From: CAZCWX01 sp964502465
GTDB lineage: Bacteria; Desulfobacterota; Binatia; Bin18
Direction of reading: 5' to 3'
DNA length: 5,552 nt
NCBI GenBank assembly: GCA_964502465.1
Contig: CAZCWX010000528.1
Span: 1 to 5,552, forward strand
Shown here piece by piece: positions 1 to 5,291 of the stretch. Made by a program: the position numbers and the translations under genes. The first letter of the stretch is position 1; every line of letters starts with the position of its first letter. A model generated the notes under the pieces. The model saw nothing but the letters and a program-made list of their open reading frames with translations, had not been told where the DNA came from and searched no databases.

Positions 1-998
1 AGGCCGCCCAAGCTTCGGGCGGAAAGAAAGAGCAGAAAGGCGGTTGCTTGCAGGACCAGGCTCAAGACCAACCCCTGCTTCCGTCCAAGCCGGTCAGACA
101 ATGGCCCAAGCGAGAGATTTCCCAGAAGAGCGCACAATCCCATGATGCTCACCGCCAGCGCGCCCTGAGTAGCGGACAGCCCAAGGTCTCGGGCAAAGGC
201 CACGATGTGAACGAAGGGAACCGGAACAGTCAGCAGCATAATCACAAACGTGATCGCTAACATCCAGAAAGACAGGAGCGTCCAGGCCTCTTGCAGGGTC
301 CAGCCGGTCACCTGTAAAGGGATCTCAGGTGCGGCCAGGGGGGTTCCTGATCCAGGAACGCTCTGGAAGTGGCGAGCGGGAGAAGTCGGAAGGGTATCTC
401 CATCAGGAGCAAGCCCTAATTGCTCTGGGCTGCGCACCATAAAACGAGCCAGTACCGTAAGGAAAATTAGAATCACAACACCGCAAGAAAAATAGACAGG
501 CCGCCACCCCCAGTGCGTAACGAGGGACGAGGTCAGCGGTGGACATATCAGAATGCCACAACTGCTCCCACTGGCAGCCAAACCCAAAGCCAGTCCTCGT
601 TTCCGCTGAAACCACTTCACGACGGTGGTATTACAGGGGATGTAGGCCGTACTCATACCCAGGGCCGCAACGAAACCATACCAGACATACAACTGCCATA
701 CCGCTGATATGTAGCTGGTGGCGATGATGCCACTCCCTAATAACACCCCACCGATGGCAATGACCACGCGCGGTCCCCTGCTATCCGTCAACCTGCCACT
801 CATCCAACTGCAGCCGCTATAGACCATCGTATAGAGAGAAAAGGCCCCGGCGATATTTGCCCGTTGCCATCCCAACTCGTCTAGCATGGCCGGCAGAAAC
901 ACACCAAAGGAGTATTGCACCCCATAGGTGAGGAAGAGCACAGAGAACGCACAGGCAGTGACGATCCAACCATAGAAGATGCTGTGCTGGGGAAGCAT
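1..998 (-). CDS. MFS transporter, OFA/monocarboxylate-like, 3' part beyond the window
   Basis: This is a polytopic inner-membrane permease, probably for a small organic anion. Its reading frame is open from the ATG at 998 to the window edge, giving 332 codons with no stop, so about 80-100 C-terminal residues are missing. The N-terminus has FYGW at residues 8-11, which is typical of oxalate:formate antiporter-like MFS proteins. MFS motif A follows TM2 as SGRLTDSRGPR (67-77). KWFQRKRGLALGL occupies 128-140, a proline/serine-rich central loop about 195-225, and the second-half motif GPLSDRLGRKQG 298-309. No ATG, GTG or TTG occurs in frame between the upstream gene's stop and 998, which fixes the start, although its Shine-Dalgarno (AGAGA) is weak. 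It follows a related transporter by 101 bp and may depend on that gene's transcript. The substrate is unknown. The family call is confident; the OFA subfamily is inferred from motifs. Confidence 0.9.
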   Translation of the reverse strand, partial: MLPQHSIFYGWIVTACAFSVLFLTYGVQYSFGVFLPAMLDELGWQRANIAGAFSLYTMVYSGCSWMSGRLTDSRGPRVVIAIGGVLLGSGIIATSYISAVWQLYVWYGFVAALGMSTAYIPCNTTVVKWFQRKRGLALGLAASGSSCGILICPPLTSSLVTHWGWRPVYFSCGVVILIFLTVLARFMVRSPEQLGLAPDGDTLPTSPARHFQSVPGSGTPLAAPEIPLQVTGWTLQEAWTLLSFWMLAITFVIMLLTVPVPFVHIVAFARDLGLSATQGALAVSIMGLCALLGNLSLGPLSDRLGRKQGLVLSLVLQATAFLLFLSARSLGG

Positions 999-1060
999 AA
1001 GGAAAATTTCTCTGGGAAAGAGAGAAGCAGGAGGCCAGGGCCGCAGCCGTGTGTGTTCTC

Positions 1061-1083
1061 CCTCGCTCCCGAGGGGAGCGGGG
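1061..1083 (-). other. GC-rich stem-loop between the two tandem MFS genes
   Basis: CGCTCCC (1064-1070) and GGGAGCG (1074-1080) form a perfect 7-bp stem around a 3-nt loop. Three further pairs (one T:G, two C:G) extend it to 1061 and 1083. It begins 17 nt after the stop codon of the 2359-1100 gene and lies 62 nt before the next start. In the transcribed direction it is followed by an A/C-rich run with no T-tract, so it is not a standard intrinsic terminator. It could stabilise the 3' end of the upstream message or cause partial attenuation. The structure is visible; the role is inferred. Confidence 0.5.
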
Positions 1084-1099
1084 AGTCTCTCAGCAATGG

Positions 1100-2359
1100 T
1101 TAGCTGGTCTGCAAGGCCATCTGTGGTGTCGCGGCTGGCACTGGTCTCGGCGAGGGGAGTGTCAGTGCGAGCAGCGCAGAGATGATGCCCGTCCCCGTAC
1201 TGGTGAGAAACGGCGCCGCGTAGTTGCCAAACATATTGTATAGTACCCCGCCCATCATTCCGCCTGATCCCATGCCAACTGCAGCAACTAAAAAGAAGGC
1301 CCCCAGCAGGGTGCCAATCGACCGCAGGCCAAAATACTCACGGAAGAGCATCGCGTAGACTGGCATTGGTCCACCGTAGCCGATCCCGAAGAGAATAGCC
1401 CAGGAATAGAACGACATCGGATGATGGGCCTCGACGAAAAATGGGATCATCACAGCCTGCAGCCCTAAAAACGCCGCGATTGCCCACTTCGCCCCGATCT
1501 TATCGGCGAGCAGACCATTGGCGATTTTCCCCAACATGCCAAAAATTGACATGAGCGCAACGACACGAGCCGCCACCGACGTAGCTAACCCAGTGTCGGT
1601 CATATGGTTGACACCATGCAGCAGAATGCACGAATGACAAATGCAACAGCCGAGGACCATGAGATTCAGCGTCCAAAACGCTCGGGTTTGCACAGCTTGG
1701 TTGAGGGTCATACCCGGGAGCTGACCGTGCGCATACAAGTCTTTCTGTTGCGTTGTGCCGGAAGACCGCGGCTGTGCTGGGGTTCGGCTGGTCTGATGAT
1801 CGCGCATGAGGAACGTCAGCGGAATAATCAGCAAGGCGATCACTCCGAGCCACACATAGGCGCCGCGCCAGCCATAGTGCGTGAGGAGGACCACAGACAG
1901 GGGCGCAAAAACGGCAGAGCCAACATTTTGCGATTGAGCAAGCGCCAGGGCGAGCCCTTGGTTGCGGGTAAACCATTTTGTGACCAGGGCGGTCAGGGGG
2001 ACTCCAGCCGCCGAACGCCCGGCAGCAATCACAATCCCGAAGAACAGGTACAGTTGCCATAGCGATTGGACCTGGCTCATGAGGAAGGTGCCGGCCGCAA
2101 AAAGGAGCCCTCCCACCAGCATCACTCGTCGAGAGCCAAAGCGGTCACTCAGGGCACCACACGCCAGGCTGGCGATCCCAAAACTCACCCAGTTCACTAA
2201 CGAGGCGGCTGAGACGGTCCCACGATCCCAGTGAAACTGCTCAGCAAGCGGCTTGAACATAATGGCAAACGCATCAACCACCCCATACATGATGAGACTC
2301 AAAATGAGCCCTGCAAAGACAATCACCCACCCATAAAAAAGCTTGCCCGGCTGCCCCAT
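1100..2359 (-). CDS. MFS transporter, OFA/monocarboxylate-like
   Basis: This is a complete 419-residue inner-membrane permease of normal MFS length with about 12 hydrophobic segments. FYGW at residues 8-11 opens TM1. Motif A after TM2 reads GALSDRFGSRR (68-78), KWFTRNQGLALAL lies at 128-140, and THYGWR at 160-165. A polar central loop spans about 186-222, and the second-half motif A is NGLLADKIGAKW (281-292). These features match oxalate:formate antiporter and monocarboxylate-type MFS proteins, which move small carboxylates; the actual substrate is not readable. The ATG has a very strong Shine-Dalgarno (AAGGAGGAG) immediately upstream. TM7 has an unusual cluster, C238-C239-C241-H242-C244. The N-terminal half aligns almost without gaps to the following gene, so the two look like tandem paralogues. 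A 248-bp gap separates it from the oxidoreductase gene, so it may have its own promoter. Confidence 0.93.
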   Translation of the reverse strand: MGQPGKLFYGWVIVFAGLILSLIMYGVVDAFAIMFKPLAEQFHWDRGTVSAASLVNWVSFGIASLACGALSDRFGSRRVMLVGGLLFAAGTFLMSQVQSLWQLYLFFGIVIAAGRSAAGVPLTALVTKWFTRNQGLALALAQSQNVGSAVFAPLSVVLLTHYGWRGAYVWLGVIALLIIPLTFLMRDHQTSRTPAQPRSSGTTQQKDLYAHGQLPGMTLNQAVQTRAFWTLNLMVLGCCICHSCILLHGVNHMTDTGLATSVAARVVALMSIFGMLGKIANGLLADKIGAKWAIAAFLGLQAVMIPFFVEAHHPMSFYSWAILFGIGYGGPMPVYAMLFREYFGLRSIGTLLGAFFLVAAVGMGSGGMMGGVLYNMFGNYAAPFLTSTGTGIISALLALTLPSPRPVPAATPQMALQTS

Positions 2360-2364
2360 TACTC

Positions 2365-2370
2365 CTCCTT
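2365..2370 (-). promoter_or_regulatory. Strong Shine-Dalgarno of the 2359 MFS gene
   Basis: AAGGAG, running on into GAG, sits directly before the ATG at 2359 with 5 nt or fewer between. It is close to a perfect anti-16S match and settles the start codon. The dyad at 2375-2395 lies only a few bases upstream, so a stem there could affect ribosome access. Confidence 0.75.
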
Positions 2371-2374
2371 GGTC

Positions 2375-2395
2375 CGTGTCTCTCGCGAGATCACG
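2375..2395. promoter_or_regulatory. Interrupted palindrome in the leader of the 2359 MFS gene (operator or RNA stem candidate)
   Basis: A perfect 10-bp self-complementary core, TCTCGCGAGA (2381-2390), is flanked by CGTG (2375-2378) and CACG (2392-2395). These flanks also pair, across a 2-nt/1-nt internal bulge. It lies immediately upstream of the Shine-Dalgarno and downstream of the candidate promoter. That placement suits a repressor operator or a 5'-leader hairpin. The symmetry is seen directly; the regulatory role is inference, and no regulator gene is in the window. Confidence 0.4.
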
Positions 2396-2416
2396 TCCTG
2401 CTTTTTGACACGCCCC

Positions 2417-2445
2417 ATTATTTCCTGCCCTTGCAGTGCTGTATC
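2417..2445 (-). promoter_or_regulatory. Candidate sigma-70-like promoter for the 2359 MFS gene
   Basis: On the minus strand, AATAAT (2422-2417) matches the -10 consensus at 5 of 6 positions. It lies 17 bp from GATACA (2445-2440), which matches the -35 at only 3 of 6. The spacing is ideal and the position, about 60-85 bp before the ATG, is sensible. The -35 is poor, so this is only a candidate. Confidence 0.22.
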
Positions 2446-2607
2446 ACGCGATCACTACGTGAAGCAATGACGATATAGGTTGCGATAGAAAAAAGCGGAA
2501 ATGCCACGGTCTGAGGATGGATTCGAGCCTCTGAGGAGAGGCGCCACATGCGTGCACTCTCTATAGTCTTGTAAAAACCCGATACGACTTCCGTCCTCGC
2601 TTGGCAG

Positions 2608-3708
2608 CTAGGGACTCTTCCGGAAGTGCGGCATCACCTCTTTGGCAAACAGTCGCAATCCTTCGCGGTCATAAAATCCCGGGCGACGGAGAACAATAAT
2701 AAAGTGTGTAACGCCAACATCGAGGTATGCTTGGATTTGCCGCTGCACAGTCGCCACATCTCCAGCCAGAATGGAGGCGCGTAGCTGTTCCGCACTCACC
2801 GCTTGCGAACGGGGGAGCTGATCCAGAAAAGCCTGCACGTCTGCAGAGTCTGTGCGGAGATACAGCGGGGTCAGATACGATTTCTCAATTTCCTTACAGT
2901 CTCGCTTCACCCGTCGGCACTGCTCTTCCAGGACAGCAATTTTCTCGGCCATGGCTGGCGGAGCGAGCCCGCCGACATTCCACATATCCGCATACTTGGC
3001 CACAATCGGCAGAGTGAGTTTCTCCCCTGTCCCGCCAATCATGAGGGGCGGGTGCGGTTTCTGCAGTGGCTTGGGCGCAAATGGGGCATTCACGAGTTGA
3101 TAGTAGGTGCCGTTGAAAGAGACCTCATCCTCTGTCCACAGCTTGCGGATGACCTGGACCGCTTCGTCCAACTGCTCTGCGCGTCTCCGCGTCGTATAGA
3201 ACGGGATACCATAGACCTGGTGTTCCTGGGCAAAATAGGCACTGCCGATGCCGAGGATGAGACGGCCGTTACTGATGTGGTCGACAGTCGTCGCCATCTT
3301 GGCCAGCACGGATGGGTGACGAAACGTATTGCCGGTGACGAGCGCGCCAATCCGCACCCGGGAGGTGAGAGCCGCCATTGCTCCGAGCATCGTCCAGCCT
3401 TCGAGGTTCGCGGCCTCAACGGGACCTATACTTGGCAGCAGATGATCATTGACCCAGAGGGTATCGAAGCCGAGTGCTTCTACTTCTTGCCACACTTCCT
3501 TTAGTTCTGCCCAGGAAATTTGCTGAGGAGCGGCTTGTACCCCAAAGCGGATGGGGTGCTGGTTGGTCTCTCTCCTGTCCTGCGCCAGGAGGGTGGAGGG
3601 GGTGCCGCCGAGGCTGAGCAGAGCGATGATCGCCACCAAGGCAATGCGCCATCGGTCGCGGTTGTGTGGTGGCCGTCGCCTGATCGTGGAAATACACAGG
3701 TTGATCAT
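2608..3708 (-). CDS. LLM class (F420/flavin-dependent) oxidoreductase with N-terminal export signal
   Basis: This is a 366-residue luciferase-like TIM-barrel oxidoreductase, closest by motif to the Rv1855c-like 'probable F420-dependent' family. Visible landmarks are LWVNDHLLP (84-92), VTGNTFRHP (124-132), SNGRLILGIGSAYF (146-159), EHQVYGIPF (162-170) and KPHPPLMIGGTGEK (217-230). These are barrel and cofactor-site regions. Relatives oxidise or reduce small organics with F420 or FMN; this substrate is unknown. Before the barrel (from about residue 53) lies a signal-like leader: an Arg-rich n-region (R10-12, R17, R19, R21), a hydrophobic stretch 22-33 and a plausible cleavage after LLA (42). 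This is unusual because most LLM enzymes are cytoplasmic. I chose the ATG at 3708 because AAGGGG lies 6 nt before it. GTG at 3741 and ATG at 3723 are in-frame alternatives, and the leader is present with any of the three. It follows the ACS transporter by 48 bp, so cotranscription is likely. Confidence 0.9.
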   Translation of the reverse strand: MINLCISTIRRRPPHNRDRWRIALVAIIALLSLGGTPSTLLAQDRRETNQHPIRFGVQAAPQQISWAELKEVWQEVEALGFDTLWVNDHLLPSIGPVEAANLEGWTMLGAMAALTSRVRIGALVTGNTFRHPSVLAKMATTVDHISNGRLILGIGSAYFAQEHQVYGIPFYTTRRRAEQLDEAVQVIRKLWTEDEVSFNGTYYQLVNAPFAPKPLQKPHPPLMIGGTGEKLTLPIVAKYADMWNVGGLAPPAMAEKIAVLEEQCRRVKRDCKEIEKSYLTPLYLRTDSADVQAFLDQLPRSQAVSAEQLRASILAGDVATVQRQIQAYLDVGVTHFIIVLRRPGFYDREGLRLFAKEVMPHFRKSP

Positions 3709-3714
3709 TTTCTG

Positions 3715-3720
3715 CCCCTT
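3715..3720 (-). promoter_or_regulatory. Ribosome binding site deciding the LLM oxidoreductase start
   Basis: AAGGGG lies 6 nt before the ATG at 3708 and matches the Shine-Dalgarno consensus AAGGAG at 5 of 6 bases. The alternative GTG at 3741 has only GAGGA at about 12 nt, and the ATG at 3723 has only a weak GGATGG. This favours the 366-residue product. Confidence 0.5.
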
Positions 3721-3756
3721 CATTTGTCCATCCAAGAACACCGCCAGATTCCGTCC

Positions 3757-5040
3757 TCACGTCTCTTGGACGGCTGCCTCTGGGAGTGGTGTGGTGATCT
3801 CGATCGGCACAGGAACGACAAAGAAATAAAACACGAGAGACGCCATCAGGAGGAGCCCGGCAATCGCAAAGAATGGCAACGTCCAATTGCCGGTCGCTGC
3901 AACCAGAAAGCCAGCGCTCATTGGCCCAAAGATCCCCGCCAGGTTGCCTGCGGCGTTCATGGCACCAGAGATTGCTCCGATATGCTTGGGACTGAGTTCG
4001 AGCGGAATGACCCAACACGCCCCACCGCCAAGGTTGGCCAGGAACATATACAGAGCCAGACAGGCGACAGAGACGCTGCCCCAGGGGACAAGCGCAGCCG
4101 CCAGAATGATCGGCACTCCGACGAGGACGCAGAGCGCCGGCGCCTGCGCTCGGGCGAAGCGCGTGCTGAAGCCGCGACGCAACAGCACATCCGAAAGCGT
4201 CCCGCCGCTGATCGCTCCAGCAAAGCCGGCAATTGTGGGAATCATCCCGAGCCACCCCATGGTCTGCATGGAGAAACCTCGTGCATTGACCAGGTAGGTT
4301 GGCATCCACAAAATAATCATCCACAGGCCATAGACCATGCACAGATACGCCAGTGACAGCAGCAGGACTTGCGGGGCCTTGAGGACTGCCAGGGGGGATA
4401 CCACTGTGGTTGCGCGAGGTGCCAGGTTGGTTTCGATTTCTTGCAGTTCCGCTGGGCTGATCTTGGGGTGTTCACGCGGGGTGTTGGTGGCAAACGTAAG
4501 CCAGGCAAGCAACCACACTCCGCCGAGAAGAGCGTTCACATAAAAGACCGTCGGCCAGGAAAACGATAACACCAGCCAGGCAGTGAGCGGGTAGGCAACT
4601 GCTTGACCCAGATGAGCACCAGAGAGGCTCACCGTCTGTGCACGACCATATTGGTAGCGGGGAACCCAACGCGCGTTGAGCGCCGCGTATGCGGGGAAGC
4701 TCACCGACTCAAACAGTCCCACACAGAAGCGCAGGGCGAGCATCAGCCCAAACGCCAGCGCCCCGAGAGGAGTCAGCGCGGTGAAGAGAGAAAAGCCAAT
4801 GCAAGCAAACGCAATGACCCAGCAGGTATTCCAGCGATCGGCGATGATCCCGCCAGGAAATTGCAGGAGCGTATACCCGACGAGAAAGGCCGAAAAGATC
4901 AGGCCAAACTGGGCTTCATCCCAACCAAGCGCGGCCATCATCACTGGAGCGGCCACTGAGATGTTCACCCGGTCGGCGTAGTTGATCATGCTGCCCATGG
5001 CCAACAGGCCAACCAGTTTGTAGCGGACAGGCCAAGCCAT
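3757..5040 (-). CDS. MFS transporter, ACS (anion:cation symporter) type
   Basis: This is a complete 427-residue inner-membrane permease. The N-terminus carries the hallmark of the anion:cation symporter family (hexuronate, glucarate, phthalate and tartrate permeases): NYADRVNIS at 20-28, then GYTLLQFPGG (55-64) and ADRW (67-70). The amphipathic region after TM4 contains FESVSFPAYAALNARWVP (110-127). The central loop has the family-like HPKISPAELQEIE (191-203). The second half has WMPTYLVNARGFS (245-257), then the weakened motif-A equivalent GGTLSDVLLRRG (279-290). The predicted role is proton- or sodium-coupled uptake of an organic acid anion, with substrate unresolved. The ATG at 5040 has a near-ideal Shine-Dalgarno. 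It is the first gene of the cluster, and its TGA is followed within 48 bp by the oxidoreductase start, suggesting that this permease supplies, or shares a substrate pathway with, that enzyme. Confidence 0.94.
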   Translation of the reverse strand: MAWPVRYKLVGLLAMGSMINYADRVNISVAAPVMMAALGWDEAQFGLIFSAFLVGYTLLQFPGGIIADRWNTCWVIAFACIGFSLFTALTPLGALAFGLMLALRFCVGLFESVSFPAYAALNARWVPRYQYGRAQTVSLSGAHLGQAVAYPLTAWLVLSFSWPTVFYVNALLGGVWLLAWLTFATNTPREHPKISPAELQEIETNLAPRATTVVSPLAVLKAPQVLLLSLAYLCMVYGLWMIILWMPTYLVNARGFSMQTMGWLGMIPTIAGFAGAISGGTLSDVLLRRGFSTRFARAQAPALCVLVGVPIILAAALVPWGSVSVACLALYMFLANLGGGACWVIPLELSPKHIGAISGAMNAAGNLAGIFGPMSAGFLVAATGNWTLPFFAIAGLLLMASLVFYFFVVPVPIEITTPLPEAAVQET

Positions 5041-5047
5041 GGTGTCC

Positions 5048-5053
5048 CCTCCT
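5048..5053 (-). promoter_or_regulatory. Consensus Shine-Dalgarno of the ACS transporter
   Basis: AGGAGG lies 7 nt before the ATG at 5040, which is ideal strength and spacing and confirms the start. Confidence 0.8.
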
Positions 5054-5078
5054 TTTGGCCTGGTATCCAGTCGGGGGG

Positions 5079-5106
5079 ATTCTATATCAATTCAAGCGCA
5101 ATGCAA
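5079..5106 (-). promoter_or_regulatory. Candidate promoter for the ACS transporter / oxidoreductase pair
   Basis: On the minus strand TAGAAT (5084-5079) matches the -10 consensus at 5 of 6 positions and sits within an AT-rich stretch. TTGCAT (5106-5101) is a partial -35 (3 of 6) at a 16-bp spacing. The predicted start would give a short leader of about 30 nt before the ATG. The -10 is reasonable and the -35 weak. Confidence 0.3.
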
Positions 5107-5193
5107 GAAAGCCGGTCACAGGTGCAATTGGCAAGGTCAACCATCGTGGTGCGGGCGATTACTGCCATCGTCAAGCAAACCCAACAGGAGGAA

Positions 5194-5209
5194 GGCGTGC
5201 GGTAACGCC
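5194..5209. other. Small stem-loop upstream of the ACS transporter
   Basis: GGCGT (5194-5198) pairs with ACGCC (5205-5209) around a 6-nt loop. It lies upstream of the candidate promoter, between it and the interspersed repeat. It may be incidental or an operator half-site pair. No T-tract follows on either strand. Confidence 0.25.
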
Positions 5210-5232
5210 GCTGTCCTCTGAGCGTGAGGTTG

Positions 5233-5291
5233 GTCACCCTGAGTGCAACGAAGGGTCTCAGAGTCAGATTCTTCGCTGCGCTCCGAATGAC
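5233..5291. repeat. Imperfect palindromic interspersed repeat (REP/MITE-like)
   Basis: Two 26-nt arms, 5233-5258 and 5266-5291, are inverted copies separated by 7 nt; 19 of 26 positions are complementary. All but one of the seven differences are transitions, so they become G:U pairs in RNA from one strand or the other. From general familiarity, elements built on this pattern (an arm ending GAATGAC and an inner GCGAAG/CTTCGC block) are scattered between genes in many environmental bacteria. The sequence also yields spurious short reading frames that are sometimes annotated as hypothetical proteins; the minus-strand frame at 5082-5309 is one. No transposase is present, so it would be non-autonomous or a structural RNA or DNA element. 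Confidence 0.65.

Larger units (their letters stand above)
2360..2607. other. Intergenic region between the LLM oxidoreductase and the 2359 MFS gene
   Basis: These 248 bp contain no convincing gene. Read on the minus strand, it first holds a perfect 6-bp hairpin (GCCTCT/AGAGGC, 2527-2542). It then has a T6 run (2494-2489) preceded by only a 4-bp weak stem (2507-2495), so any termination here would be inefficient. TCTGAGGA occurs twice as a direct repeat (2510-2517 and 2530-2537). The candidate promoter and leader dyad follow. No tRNA, riboswitch or small RNA could be recognised. Confidence 0.5.

Noticed and set aside
1..998. Possible frameshifted or broken MFS gene, because no complete reading frame is visible at the left edge
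   Set aside because: Manual translation from the ATG at 998 to position 3 is continuous and all MFS motifs are in order. It is simply truncated by the window.
881..1096. Short minus-strand frame starting at TTG 1096
   Set aside because: It is out of frame with the MFS gene that starts at 998 and carries no recognisable features.
2489..2507. Intrinsic terminator after the LLM oxidoreductase (T6 on the minus strand)
   Set aside because: The stem before the T-tract has only four pairs, one of them a wobble, and the better hairpin is over 30 nt away. It is mentioned in the gap entry but not called as a terminator.
2518..2540. tRNA-like T-loop (CTCGAAT followed by CC) on the minus strand
   Set aside because: The flanking bases do not form a 5-bp T-stem, and no anticodon or acceptor arms can be drawn.
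3446..4342. Minus-strand 298-codon frame overlapping two genes
   Set aside because: It is an out-of-frame reading of the ACS transporter and oxidoreductase genes, with no coherent motifs or hydrophobic pattern.
2803..4356. Long plus-strand reading frames of 233 and 278 codons at 2803-3504 and 3520-4356
   Set aside because: They lie antisense to the LLM oxidoreductase and ACS transporter, are rich in Arg, Gln and His, and show no domain features. They are shadows of high-GC coding DNA.
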